Assembly (NCBI RefSeq): GCF_014651075.1
Contig: NZ_BMWE01000008.1
Span: 248,001-312,000, forward strand
Origin: Streptomyces djakartensis
GTDB lineage: Bacteria > Actinomycetota > Actinomycetes > Streptomycetales > Streptomycetaceae
Length of the DNA: 64,000 bases
Direction of reading: 5' to 3'
Shown here: positions 31,656-40,642 of the stretch, piece by piece
How the letters are laid out: each line of letters begins with the position of its first letter
Position numbering within the stretch: the first letter of the stretch is position 1
Made by a program: the position numbers and the translations under genes
The notes under the pieces: generated by a model
The model's database searches: none
Told to the model about the DNA's origin: nothing
Seen by the model: the letters and a program-made list of their open reading frames with translations, nothing else

Positions 31656-32873
31656 TCAGCTGAGGCGCTCGATGACCATGGCCATGCCCTGGCCGCCGCC
31701 GACGCACATCGTCTCCAGGCCGAACTGCTTGTCGTGGAACTGCAGCGAGTTGATGAGCGTGGTGGTGATGCGGGCGCCGGTCATGCCGAAGGGGTGGCCG
31801 ACGGCGATGGCGCCGCCGTTGACGTTCAGCTTCTCCAGCGGGATGCCCAGGTCGCGGTAGGAGGGGATCACCTGGGCGGCGAACGCCTCGTTGATCTCGA
31901 CCAGGTCGATGTCGCCGATGGTCAGTCCGGCCCGCTTCAGGGCCTGCTTGCTGGCCTCCACCGGGCCGAGGCCCATGATCTCGGGGGAGAGGCCGGAGAC
32001 GCCGGTCGACACGATCCGGGCGAGCGGGGTGAGGCCGAGCTCACGGGCCTTGGTGTCGGACATGATGACGAGCGCGGCGGCTCCGTCGTTCAGCGGGCAG
32101 CAGTTGCCGGCCGTGACCAGGCCGTCGGGACGGAAGACCGGCTTGAGGCCCTGGACGGCCTCCAGCGTGACGCCGGCGCGCGGGCCGTCGTCCTTGGCGA
32201 CGACCGTGCCGTCGGGGAGGGTCACCGGGGTGATCTCGCGCTCCCAGAAGCCGTTCTTGATGGCCTCTTCGGCGAGGTTCTGCGAGCGGACGCCGAACTC
32301 GTCCATGTCCTGGCGGGTGACGCCCTTGGCGCGGGCCAGGTTCTCGGCGGTCTGGCCCATCGCGATGTACGGGTCGGGCAGCAGGCCGTCCTCGCGCGGG
32401 TCGTGCCAGGTGGACCCCTCGGACTGGGCGGTCTCGACGGTGCGGGCCTCGGCCTCGGCGAAGAGCGGGTTGTGTGTTTCGGGGGTGTCGGAGCTGCCGA
32501 ACGCGTACCGGGAGACCGTCTCCACGCCCGCCGAGATGAAGACGTCGCCCTCGCCGGCCTTGATGGCGTGCAGGGCCATGCGGGAGGTCTGCAGCGAGGA
32601 CGAGCAGTACCGGGTGACGGTGCAGCCGGGCAGGTGGTCCATGCCCATCTGCACGGCGACGATGCGGCCGAGGTTGTGGCCCTGCTCGCCGCCGGGCAGA
32701 CCGCAGCCGAGCATCAGGTCGTCGATGTCCCTCGGGTCCAGCTCGGGGACCTTGGCCAGGGCGGCCTGGACGATCGTGGCGGCGAGGTCGTCCGGGCGTA
32801 CGTCCTTGAGGGAGCCCTTGACGGCGCGGCCGATGGGGGAGCGGGCGGCTGAGACGATCACGGCTTCGGGCAT
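31656..32873 (-). CDS. Acetyl-CoA C-acetyltransferase (thiolase)
   Basis: A 405-aa thiolase that cleaves or condenses acetyl-CoA units in fatty-acid degradation. The nucleophilic Cys90 is in TVTRYCSSSLQ, with the ending motifs NEAFAAQ, GGAIAVGHPFGMTGAR and the second Cys in TMCVGGGQGMAM. The loop sequence GHPFGMTGAR is slightly different from the more common GHPLGATG. ATG 32873 lies 5 bases from GGAG; the GTG at 32876 directly before it would be too close. Single gene with its own terminator. Confidence 0.95.
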   Translation of the reverse strand: MPEAVIVSAARSPIGRAVKGSLKDVRPDDLAATIVQAALAKVPELDPRDIDDLMLGCGLPGGEQGHNLGRIVAVQMGMDHLPGCTVTRYCSSSLQTSRMALHAIKAGEGDVFISAGVETVSRYAFGSSDTPETHNPLFAEAEARTVETAQSEGSTWHDPREDGLLPDPYIAMGQTAENLARAKGVTRQDMDEFGVRSQNLAEEAIKNGFWEREITPVTLPDGTVVAKDDGPRAGVTLEAVQGLKPVFRPDGLVTAGNCCPLNDGAAALVIMSDTKARELGLTPLARIVSTGVSGLSPEIMGLGPVEASKQALKRAGLTIGDIDLVEINEAFAAQVIPSYRDLGIPLEKLNVNGGAIAVGHPFGMTGARITTTLINSLQFHDKQFGLETMCVGGGQGMAMVIERLS

Positions 32874-32940
32874 CACGGCTCCATTGACGTACCGGGTGGT
32901 CTGGCTGGGCTGTCTGGGAAGTTACCCGTCCGTATGCGCT

Positions 32941-32997
32941 GGGTCACGGGTGTGGCGGTGTGACCCTGGCCGCAGTTTTCTAAGCGCTTGCTTTTCT
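32941..32997. promoter_or_regulatory. Candidate regulatory region of the thiolase gene
   Basis: GGGTCAC/GTGACCC (32941-32947 with 32960-32966) is an inverted repeat of 7-bp arms, and TAAGCGCTTGCTT at 32981-32993 holds the perfect palindrome AAGCGCTT. AAGC-type palindromes are used by TetR-family regulators of fatty-acid degradation. The exact promoter is not identified. Confidence 0.35.
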
Positions 32998-33018
32998 CCT
33001 GCTCCTGCTTCCCGCTCC

Positions 33019-34044
33019 TCAGCTCGAGGGTGTGACGGGGGCCGGTTCCTGCTCGTGTACCCGCCGGCGCCTCCGGCGTTTCAGCAGGGCCCACGGGCCC
33101 CTCGGCCCGCTCGGCAGCGCCGCGGTGACCTCCGTACCCGCCTCCGAGGCGGCCTCCGCCGCCGCCCGGGCCACCGGCAGGAAGCCCTCGCGGCGGGCCG
33201 CGTCGGGGCGCTCCTCCTCGGCCGGCCACAGGCCCAGCGCCGCGCAGACGGTCGGCAGCACCGCCATCGCCGCCGTCGCGTAGCCCTCGGCGGACGGGTG
33301 GTAGTTGTCCGGGCCGAACAGCTCGCGCGGGTTCGCGGCGAACTCGGGGCCCAGCAGGTCCCCCAGCGACACGGTGCGGCCGCCCTGCTCGACGACTCCG
33401 ATCGTCTGGGCGGCCGCCAGCTGGCGGGAGGCCCGTCGGGCCAGCCAGCGCAAGGGCTGCTGGACCGGCTCGATCGTGCCCAGGTCGGGGCAGGTGCCGA
33501 CCACGACCTCGGCACCCGCCGTGCGCAGCCGCCGCACCGCCGACGCCAGGCAGCGGACCGAACGGGTCGGGGGGATGCGGTGGGTGACGTCGTTCGCGCC
33601 GATCATGATCACGCAGATGTCGGGCACGGGGCCGGGGGCGGACAGCACCAGGGCCACCTGGCGGTCCAGGTCGTCCGAGCGGGCTCCCGGGGTCGCCACC
33701 GTGCGCAGCTCGACCGGGCGTTCCGCCAGCGCCGCGACGCCCGACGCCAGCAGCGCCCCGGGGGTCTGCGAGGCCCGGTGCACGCCCTGCCCGGCGGCGG
33801 TGGAGTCACCCAGCATCGTCAGCCGCAGCGGCGCGTCGGCGGGTCCGGCGTACGTACGGCCGTACAGCCCGTCCCCCTTCGGCACATGGGGCGCCGTGCC
33901 GTTGCCCACCCGGCGCCGGGCCAGTTGGACCTCCGCCAGCACCAGCCCCGCGGCGGCCGCCCCGGCCAGGCCGATACCACCGCCGCCGTACGCCGCGCCC
34001 GCCGCGATCCGCCGGGCCACCCGCGCCCTCGACATGCTCGTCAT
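33019..34044 (-). CDS. SGNH/GDSL family hydrolase
   Basis: A 341-aa hydrolase with an N-terminal signal-anchor-like segment (AAGAAYGGGGIGLAGAAAAGLVLAEVQL, about residues 12-40), so it acts at or outside the membrane. The catalytic Ser is in TMLGDSTAAGQG, the Gly/Asn blocks follow in IMIGANDVTHR, and the Asp-His pair is in FGPDNYHPSAEGY. The C-terminus is rich in Arg and Pro. ATG 34044 follows GGAGG at 12 bases. Substrate (lipid, ester or polysaccharide) unknown. Divergent from cystathionine beta-synthase. Confidence 0.88.
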   Translation of the reverse strand: MTSMSRARVARRIAAGAAYGGGGIGLAGAAAAGLVLAEVQLARRRVGNGTAPHVPKGDGLYGRTYAGPADAPLRLTMLGDSTAAGQGVHRASQTPGALLASGVAALAERPVELRTVATPGARSDDLDRQVALVLSAPGPVPDICVIMIGANDVTHRIPPTRSVRCLASAVRRLRTAGAEVVVGTCPDLGTIEPVQQPLRWLARRASRQLAAAQTIGVVEQGGRTVSLGDLLGPEFAANPRELFGPDNYHPSAEGYATAAMAVLPTVCAALGLWPAEEERPDAARREGFLPVARAAAEAASEAGTEVTAALPSGPRGPWALLKRRRRRRVHEQEPAPVTPSS

Positions 34045-34151
34045 GCGTCGCCGCCACCTCCTCGAACCCGTACACCCAGTGCTTGCCCCGTACAGGCCGT
34101 CGCCCAATCGCAACAGCGGGTGAACGACCGTCACGGACCACCGGCAGGCCC

Positions 34152-34157
34152 TAGGCT
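34152..34157 (+). promoter_or_regulatory. Candidate -10 for cbs
   Basis: TAGGCT lies 43 bases before the cystathionine beta-synthase start, matching the Streptomyces -10 consensus. The -35 at the right distance is weak. Confidence 0.4.
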
Positions 34158-34200
34158 GGCGGCACCACTAAGACCACTTCTGCGGCATCCGGAGACAACG

Positions 34201-35589
34201 GTGCAGTTCCACGACTCGATGATCAGCCTCGTCGGCAACACCCCGCTGGTGAGGCTCAACAGCGTGACCCAGGGCATCAGGGCGACCGTCCTGGCCAAGG
34301 TGGAGTACTTCAACCCCGGCGGCTCCGTCAAGGACCGCATCGCCCTGCGCATGATCGAGGCGGCGGAGGAGAGCGGCGCGCTCAAGCCCGGCGGCACGAT
34401 CGTCGAGCCGACCAGCGGCAACACCGGCGTCGGGCTCGCCATCGTCGCTCAGCGGAAGGGGTACAAGTGCATCTTCGTGTGCCCCGACAAGGTGAGCACC
34501 GACAAGATCAACGTGCTGCGCGCCTACGGCGCCGAGGTCGTCGTCTGCCCGACCGCCGTGGACCCCGAGCACCCGGACTCCTACTACAACGTCTCCGACC
34601 GCCTGGTCCGTGAGACGCCGGGAGCCTGGAAGCCCGACCAGTACTCCAACCCCAACAACCCGCTCTCCCACTACCACTCCACGGGCCCCGAGCTGTGGGA
34701 GCAGACGGAGGGGAAGATCACCCACTTCGTGGCGGGCGTGGGGACCGGCGGCACCATCTCCGGGACCGGCCGCTACCTGAAGGAGGTCAGCGACGGCAAG
34801 GTGAAGGTCGTCGGCGCCGACCCCGAGGGCTCCGTCTACTCCGGCGGCTCCGGCCGTCCGTACCTCGTCGAGGGCGTCGGTGAGGACTTCTGGCCGACCG
34901 CCTACGACCGCACCGTCGCGGACGAGATCGTCGCCGTGTCCGACAAGGACTCCTTCCAGATGACCCGCCGCCTCGCCAAGGAGGAGGGCCTCCTGGTCGG
35001 CGGCTCCTGCGGCATGGCGGTCGTGGCCGCGCTGGAGGTCGCCGAGCGGCTCGGCCCGGACGACGTCGTGGTGGTGCTGCTGCCGGACAGCGGACGCGGC
35101 TACCTCAGCAAGATCTTCAACGACGAGTGGATGGCCGACTACGGCTTCCTGGAGGACACCGGCCCCAGTGCCCGCGTCGGCGACGTCCTCAACGACAAGG
35201 AGGGCGACCGCATGCCCTCCCTCGTCCACATGCACCCGGAGGAGACGGTCGGTCAGGCCATCGAGGTGCTGCGCGAGTACGGCGTCTCGCAGATGCCGGT
35301 CGTCAAGCCGGGCGCCGGGCACCCCGACGTGATGGCCGCCGAGGTCGTCGGCTCGGTGGTGGAACGGGAGCTGCTGGACGCGCTGTTCAGCAAGAGCGCC
35401 TCGCTGGAGGACCCGCTGGAGAAGCACATGTCCGCGCCGCTGCCCCAGGTGGGCTCCGGCGAACCGGTCGCGGACCTGATGGCCGTCCTCGGCAAGGCCG
35501 ACGCGGCGATCGTCCTCGTCGAGGGCAAGCCGACCGGTGTGGTCAGCAGGCAGGACCTGCTGTCTTTCCTGGCCAAGTCCGGGAAGTGA
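34201..35589 (+). CDS. Cystathionine beta-synthase
   Basis: A 462-aa PLP enzyme that joins serine (or acetylserine) with homocysteine in reverse transsulphuration. The PLP Lys is in NPGGSVKDRIALRMI, the phosphate loop in GTGGTISGTGRYL, and TSGNTGVGLA is the substrate loop. Two C-terminal CBS domains (residues about 335-460: LVHMHPEETVGQAIEVLREYG, then KPTGVVSRQDLLSF) bind nucleotides and regulate the enzyme. No haem-binding N-terminal extension is present. GTG 34201 lies 7 bases after CGGAGA. A cysteine synthase with CBS domains is the main alternative. Confidence 0.93.
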   Translation: MQFHDSMISLVGNTPLVRLNSVTQGIRATVLAKVEYFNPGGSVKDRIALRMIEAAEESGALKPGGTIVEPTSGNTGVGLAIVAQRKGYKCIFVCPDKVSTDKINVLRAYGAEVVVCPTAVDPEHPDSYYNVSDRLVRETPGAWKPDQYSNPNNPLSHYHSTGPELWEQTEGKITHFVAGVGTGGTISGTGRYLKEVSDGKVKVVGADPEGSVYSGGSGRPYLVEGVGEDFWPTAYDRTVADEIVAVSDKDSFQMTRRLAKEEGLLVGGSCGMAVVAALEVAERLGPDDVVVVLLPDSGRGYLSKIFNDEWMADYGFLEDTGPSARVGDVLNDKEGDRMPSLVHMHPEETVGQAIEVLREYGVSQMPVVKPGAGHPDVMAAEVVGSVVERELLDALFSKSASLEDPLEKHMSAPLPQVGSGEPVADLMAVLGKADAAIVLVEGKPTGVVSRQDLLSFLAKSGK

Positions 35590-35635
35590 CGGTGGACGTC
35601 CGGTGAGCCGCCCCTGAACCGGGTGGACTTGCGGC

Positions 35636-35727
35636 GTCCGCGAGCTTCGCGGACTTCTCGGAAGCGGTACGCGCGTGTCACGTTCGCGCAGCACCCCCTT
35701 AACAACGGTCCTGCACATTAGGGGGTG
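35636..35727 (+). terminator. Two tandem hairpins after cbs
   Basis: GTCCGCGA/TCGCGGAC (35636-35654, loop of 3) is followed by TTCTC and may terminate cbs. Farther on, CACCCCCT (35692-35699) pairs with AGGGGGTG (35720-35727). The rest of the 320-base gap (35590-35910) is Pro/Gly-coding-like noise with no credible gene. Confidence 0.5.
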
Positions 35728-35910
35728 TCGGCAGGGCGGGAGCGGCTCCCCGCCCCGGCCGGCGTCGCAGGCGCCAAGGACACCCGGAGCGGCTCCCGGA
35801 CCTCCACGGACGCCACGGACGCGTAAGCCCGGCCCTGACCGGGCCCGCGTCCCTCGCGGGGACCGCCGTCGTCCCGCCCCCCGTTCACGGGGGTGCGGCG
35901 GTCCCCGCGC

Positions 35911-36342
35911 TCAGTCCTCCCAGTCGCTGTCCTCGCAGGACTTGCGGCGGCCGAACAGGCCGGGGTTGGCGCGGGCGGCCTGGGCGACGTTCACACCGAC
36001 GATGCCGACCCAGGCGACGATCAGCCCCGGGGTGCCCCCGAGACCCCCGCCGATCGCGGACAGCGGCACCGCGAGAACGAGGGAGACGATCCCGAACCCG
36101 AAGCGCTCGCCCCAGGAGTCCGTGGCCTTCGGTGCCCGGGAGTCCCGGGCGGTCTGCATCTGCTGCTCGGCGAGCTGACGGCGCACCCGGCGCTCCACCG
36201 TGCCGTCGATCCGCTGGTCGACCTTCTCCAGGAACGAGTCGACCAGCGCCGACTCGTACTCCTCGCCCAGCTCCCTGCGCGTCTGCAGGGTGGCGTCGAG
36301 TTCCTTCTTCAGGTCGGTGTCCCGCGCGTCCAATCCGGTCAT
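35911..36342 (-). CDS. Small membrane protein of unknown function
   Basis: A 143-aa protein. Residues 1-60 are a charged coiled coil (LKKELDATLQTRRELGEEYESALVDSFLEKVDQRID). The region 75-125 holds two hydrophobic segments (FGFGIVSLVLAVPLSAIGGGLGGTPGLIVAWVGIVGVNVAQAA). The tail is short and acidic. It resembles small integral membrane proteins conserved in streptomycetes; I know of no assigned role. Monocistronic by spacing. Confidence 0.82.
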   Translation of the reverse strand: MTGLDARDTDLKKELDATLQTRRELGEEYESALVDSFLEKVDQRIDGTVERRVRRQLAEQQMQTARDSRAPKATDSWGERFGFGIVSLVLAVPLSAIGGGLGGTPGLIVAWVGIVGVNVAQAARANPGLFGRRKSCEDSDWED

Positions 36343-36382
36343 GCGCCCACGGTAGAAAGCGGTGACGCGGGCCGCACTGGGG

Positions 36383-36571
36383 CTAGCCCCCCTGTCGGGA
36401 CTGAGGGCCGCCGCCGAAGCCCGGGTTCACCGCTCGGATGCCCAGGACTCGCTCGGCGCCGCGCATCGTCTCAGCGCGCCTCTCGAGGTAGACGGCACAG
36501 AGCCGGTCGCGGTTGTCCGACTCAAGCACTATCCGCCCCAACTCCCCGTCCACCCGAGGTGGGAACAACAC
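36383..36571 (-). CDS. Possible short protein or gene remnant
   Basis: A 62-aa frame from GTG 36571 (VLFPPRVDGELGRIVLESDN) to 36383. Codon third positions are GC-rich, and the sequence looks protein-like (DRLCAVYLERRAETMRGAERVLGI), but it is short, ribosome-binding support is weak, and I do not recognise it. It may be a remnant of a larger gene. The gap 36343-36760 holds nothing else apart from the terminator noted. Confidence 0.25.
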   Translation of the reverse strand: MLFPPRVDGELGRIVLESDNRDRLCAVYLERRAETMRGAERVLGIRAVNPGFGGGPQSRQGG

Positions 36572-36709
36572 CGCCCTGTGGAGGGATCACTCCGCGTTGC
36601 GCGCGCGGCAGGGTGGGTGCGTCCCGTACGCATCGACCCAAGGACGAAGAAGGAACGGCGCGGGTGTCCGGCTCACCGGATCCCATACGGGCCCCGTCCT
36701 GTGATGGCT

Positions 36710-36743
36710 CAGGAGCCCGACGGCTCGATGCCGCAGGCTCCTG
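36710..36743 (-). terminator. Terminator for the flotillin-like gene
   Basis: CAGGAGCC and GGCTCCTG form an 8-bp stem 18 bases beyond the flotillin stop. No T-tract. Confidence 0.55.
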
Positions 36744-36760
36744 AACCGGTCCTCCTGGGC

Positions 36761-38290
36761 TCAGCCGATCTGGATCTTCCCGTTCGCCTCAGCGGCCGGC
36801 CCGGTCGTGGGCTGCGCTTCGCCACGGCCCTGTGTGAGGCCCTTCAGCAGCTCGGCGAGGTCGACTCCCGTGGTGGAGCTGAGGAGTTCGACGCCCTGTG
36901 CCACGTTGTCGGCGACCGTGCGCGAGAGCCGGCTCGCGCCGTCGGTTGAGATGACGGTCATCTTGTCCACGGCGCTCAGCGGCTCGGAGGCCTTGGCGAC
37001 CACCTGCGGCAGCACCTCCACCAGCATCTGCAGTACGGCGGCGTCGCCATAGCGCTCGAAGGCGTCGGCCTTCTTCTGCATCGCCTCGGCCTCGGCCGCG
37101 CCCTTGGCGCCGATCGCCGCCGCCTCGGCCTCGCCCTCCAGCCGGACCGCTTCCGCGATGGCCGCGCGCCGGGCCTTCTCGGCCTCGCCCTGCTTGAGCC
37201 CTTCGATGGCCTGGGCGTCGGCCAGCGCACTGCGGCGCTGCTTCTCGCCCTCACCGGTCAGCCGGGCCCGCTCGGCCTCCGCCTGCGCCGCGGCGATCCC
37301 GGCCAGGCGCTCCGCCTCGGCCTGCTTGACCCTGGCCACCCGCTTCGCCTCGGCCTCCTGTTCGGCGGCGTAGCGCTGGGCGTCGGCGGGCTTGCGGACC
37401 TGGGTGTCGAGCTGCCGGTCGGTCAGGGCGGCCTGCCGTTCGGCGACCTTCTCCTGCTGAGTGAGGATCTCCTGCTGCCGGGCCGCCTCGGCGAGCGGGC
37501 CGGCGGCGGCCGCGCGGGCGGCGGCCTCGTCGGTCTCGGCCTTGATCTCGGCCTGCTTGAGGGAGAAGGTCCGCTGGGCGATCGCGATCTCCTCTTCGGC
37601 CTTCAGCCGGGCCTGCTCGGCAGCGCGCCGGGCCACGGCCTCGGCGATGTCGGCCTCCTGCTTGGCGCGTGCGGCCTCGGGCCGGCCGAGGTCCTCCAGG
37701 TAGGAGCCCTCGGTGGTGATGTCCTGGATCTGGAAGGCGTCCAGCACCAGGCCCTGCCCGGACAGGCTGGCCTCGGCCTCCTCGGCGACCTGCCCGGCGA
37801 AGGCGGCCCGGTCGCGGATGATGTCCTCCACCGACATCCGGCCGACGATCGCGCGCAGCGCGCCGGAGAGCACCTCCTGGGTGAAGCCGACGATGCCGTC
37901 CTGCTGCATCAGGAACCGCTGGGCGGCGGCCCGGATGGCGTCCTCGCTGCCGCCGACCTTGACGATGGCGACGCCCTCCAGGTTGGCCTTCACCCCGCGC
38001 AGCGTGACCGCGCCGCGCACGGCGACGGGAATGTGCCGGGAGGACAGGTCGAGGGTGAACTTCTGCTGCACGAACGGCACGACGAAGACCCCGCCGCCGA
38101 CGACGACCTTCTGACCGCTGTTGTCCGTGAAGACCCGGCCGGTCTCCGGATCGGTGGACTTCTTGCCGCGCCGCCCGGTGACGATGAACGCCTCACTCGG
38201 ACCGGCGACCTTGTACCGGCTGACGACGACCAGCGCGATCAGCACGAGGAGTACGACGACTCCGCCCACCGCGATGACGACAGAACTCAT
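36761..38290 (-). CDS. Flotillin-like SPFH domain protein
   Basis: A 509-aa SPFH protein of the flotillin type, which organises membrane microdomains. One N-terminal transmembrane hairpin (residues 3-25), then the SPFH domain (about 30-200: KFTLDLSSRHIPVAVRG). The long coiled-coil tail (about 210-430) is rich in Ala/Glu/Lys/Arg heptads, including the repeated AEAERLAG/AEAERARL sequences. A short C-terminus follows. ATG 38290. It is just downstream of the NfeD-like gene on the same strand, the usual partner arrangement. Confidence 0.93.
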   Translation of the reverse strand: MSSVVIAVGGVVVLLVLIALVVVSRYKVAGPSEAFIVTGRRGKKSTDPETGRVFTDNSGQKVVVGGGVFVVPFVQQKFTLDLSSRHIPVAVRGAVTLRGVKANLEGVAIVKVGGSEDAIRAAAQRFLMQQDGIVGFTQEVLSGALRAIVGRMSVEDIIRDRAAFAGQVAEEAEASLSGQGLVLDAFQIQDITTEGSYLEDLGRPEAARAKQEADIAEAVARRAAEQARLKAEEEIAIAQRTFSLKQAEIKAETDEAAARAAAAGPLAEAARQQEILTQQEKVAERQAALTDRQLDTQVRKPADAQRYAAEQEAEAKRVARVKQAEAERLAGIAAAQAEAERARLTGEGEKQRRSALADAQAIEGLKQGEAEKARRAAIAEAVRLEGEAEAAAIGAKGAAEAEAMQKKADAFERYGDAAVLQMLVEVLPQVVAKASEPLSAVDKMTVISTDGASRLSRTVADNVAQGVELLSSTTGVDLAELLKGLTQGRGEAQPTTGPAAEANGKIQIG

Positions 38291-38402
38291 GGTGTTGTCC
38301 CCTCAGCCCTCCCGTGAGGACGGCGTTCGGTAAGAGTGTGTGTGGGTGAACGGCGCGACGCACGGCCGGTCGCAGCCGGAAGGGGTGAACGGCGTTACCG
38401 GG

Positions 38403-38939
38403 TCAGGGTTCGACCGGACGGACGACCACGGCGGATTGCGACAGTGTCCGCTCGATCCAGACCTCGGCTCCCCGCGCCACGGGGACCGGACTCTTCGCCG
38501 AGAGCTTCACCGGCTGACCGGCCCGGTGCACCAGAACCTCGCCGTAGCCACCGGCGGGGATCGCGGTCACCACCGGGCCGGACGCGCCGATCAGGTCGTC
38601 GTCACGCGGAGCGGCACCGGAGGACCCGTCCATCAGCGCCCGGCTCAGGCGGTAGGCGAACCAGCCGGTGAGGACACCGGCCGGCACCCCGATCAGCGTG
38701 GCCCCGACCGCGCCCAGCCCGGTGGTCTCCAGGACGATCGCCCCGGAGAAGCCGAGCATGGACACGAACCCGGCGATCACGGGCAGCGACAGCAGCCCGT
38801 CGACGATGCCGTCCAGCACGGAGACCCCGTCGAGCAGCCCCTCGATCACGCCGTCGAGGACGAACGAGAGGGCAAGGAGGACGACCCCCGCAATGCCGAG
38901 CCCGAGAAACCAGGCCACCCGCGCACACCGCCTCTCCAT
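38403..38939 (-). CDS. NfeD-like membrane protein
   Basis: A 178-aa protein. Four hydrophobic segments (residues about 8-30, 40-60, 62-80 and 80-100) are followed by a C-terminal OB-fold-like domain (GASGPVVTAIPAGGYGEVLV...GAEVWIERT), typical of short NfeD proteins. These are found with SPFH proteins and support membrane domain function. ATG 38939 after GGGAAGGG. It lies 112 bp upstream of the flotillin-like gene and is likely co-transcribed with it. Confidence 0.88.
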   Translation of the reverse strand: MERRCARVAWFLGLGIAGVVLLALSFVLDGVIEGLLDGVSVLDGIVDGLLSLPVIAGFVSMLGFSGAIVLETTGLGAVGATLIGVPAGVLTGWFAYRLSRALMDGSSGAAPRDDDLIGASGPVVTAIPAGGYGEVLVHRAGQPVKLSAKSPVPVARGAEVWIERTLSQSAVVVRPVEP

Positions 38940-39092
38940 GCCCTTCCCGTTGTCCTACGGATCGTCACACGCGGACGTCGACGGGAGCATTGCCTGGTTC
39001 CGGCAATCTTTACGCGGTTTTGATGCCGAGCCTCGCCACGGCTGACCAGCCCCATTGGCCGCTCACCGCTCACCGCTCGGCGGATCGGCCCA

Positions 39093-40388
39093 TCATGTGC
39101 CGCTGGAGCCCGCGCGCTGGTAGACGTCGGGGATGCCGTCGGCGTCCTCGTCGAGGTTCTCCTCCTCGTACAGGCGCCGGTACACGGCGTTCCTGCGGCG
39201 CAGGAGGACGGTGGCCAGCAGGGCGGCGGTGAGGGAGGCGATCAGGACGGCGGCCTTGACGTGCTCGCCGACAGCAGTGCCGGGGAAGGCCAGCTCGCCG
39301 ATGAGCAGGGCGACAGTGAAGCCGATTCCGGCCAGGGTCGCCAGGGCGAGGACGTCGGCCCAGGCCAGTTCGGGGTTGAGCCGGGCCCGGGTGAAGCGGG
39401 CGGCCAGGTAGGTGCCGGCGAAGATGCCGAGGAGCTTGCCCGCGACCAGCCCGACGATCACGCCGAGGGGTTCGGGTGTGGTGAACACCTTGCCCAGTGC
39501 GTCACCGGAGACACCGACCCCGGCGGCGAACAGCGCGAACAGCGGCACGCACAGGCCGGCGGAGAGCGGGTGCAGCAGATGTCCGGTGCGTTCCGCGGGT
39601 GACTCGTCCTCGTCCTGGTCGCGAACGGTGCGCAGGAGCAGGCCCATGGCGACTCCAGCGACGGTGGCGTGGATGCCGCCGTTGTACAGCAGCGCCCAGA
39701 CCACCACTCCGAGCGGTACGTACCACCACCAGCCCCGCACTCGTCGCCGCTGCAGGAGGTGGAAGACGACGAGCCCGGCGGATGCACCCGCCAGGGCCCA
39801 GTAGTTCAGGTCCGAGGTGAAGAAGACGGCGATGATCAGGATCGCGCCGAGGTCGTCGACGACCGCGAGGGTCAGCAGGAAGGCCCTCAGGGCGGTCGGC
39901 AGGTGGGTGGAGATCACCGCCAGGACCGCCAGGGCGAAGGCGATGTCGGTGGCCATCGGCACCGCCCAGCCGTCCATGCTGCCCTCGCCGGCCGCGACCG
40001 TGGCGGCGTAGAGGGCGGCGGGTACGGCCATGCCGCACACGGCGGCGATGACCGGCAACGCGGCCGTCGCCGGGGTGCGCAGCGAGCCGACGACCAGCTC
40101 ACGCTTCAGCTCGATCCCGGCGACCAGGAAGAAGACCGTCAGCAGCCCGTCGGACGTCCAGTGACCGACCGAGAGGTCCAGGCCCAGTGCGGGTATCCCG
40201 AAGTGGAAGTCGCGGATGGTGGTGTAAGCGCTGCTGAACGGGGTGTTCGCCCACACCAGAGCCACCACCGCCGCGGCCAGCAGGACGAGGCCGCCCACCG
40301 TCTCGGTGCGCAGGGCCCGGGCCACTGCCTGTCGTTCGGGCCAGGGGAGAAGACCGAGGAACGAGTTGCGGGGCGGGCTGACGGCCAA
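39093..40388 (-). CDS. nhaA: Na+/H+ antiporter NhaA
   Basis: A 431-aa secondary transporter exchanging Na+ for H+ to control pH and salt. About 12 membrane spans; the functional Asp pair lies in the motif AVVDDLGAILII, and DIAFALAVLAVI and MGLLLRT appear as expected. The C-terminus is hydrophilic (EEENLDEDADGIPDVYQRA). The likely start is TTG 40388, 9 bases after GGAGG (reading LAVSPPRNSFLG). An ATG 33 codons upstream would give an untypical Arg/Pro-rich N-terminus. Confidence 0.9.
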   Translation of the reverse strand: MAVSPPRNSFLGLLPWPERQAVARALRTETVGGLVLLAAAVVALVWANTPFSSAYTTIRDFHFGIPALGLDLSVGHWTSDGLLTVFFLVAGIELKRELVVGSLRTPATAALPVIAAVCGMAVPAALYAATVAAGEGSMDGWAVPMATDIAFALAVLAVISTHLPTALRAFLLTLAVVDDLGAILIIAVFFTSDLNYWALAGASAGLVVFHLLQRRRVRGWWWYVPLGVVVWALLYNGGIHATVAGVAMGLLLRTVRDQDEDESPAERTGHLLHPLSAGLCVPLFALFAAGVGVSGDALGKVFTTPEPLGVIVGLVAGKLLGIFAGTYLAARFTRARLNPELAWADVLALATLAGIGFTVALLIGELAFPGTAVGEHVKAAVLIASLTAALLATVLLRRRNAVYRRLYEEENLDEDADGIPDVYQRAGSSGT

Positions 40389-40642
40389 GGCGGCGAACCT
40401 CCGGGGGTCGGGGAAACGGGCACACGGCCCTACGGACGCCGACCAGACTTCCCGGCACACCCCGCGTCTCCTCGACGCATTCCGCACACCCTAACCGGAG
40501 CGGGTCCATCCGCCCACCCCCCACGTCGTCCACCGCGAACGGGCAGGCGGTGAGCCGGCTGACGCACTCGGGCGAGGCGTCGGGGGGTAACGGGGTACAC
40601 ACCTGGCCTGGGGGGAAGACCGCGTCGGGCAGGAGGGTCGCA

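Noticed and set aside
40593..40598. GGGTAC as a stress-sigma -10 before the CPA antiporter
   Set aside because: No -35 with the required spacing was found.
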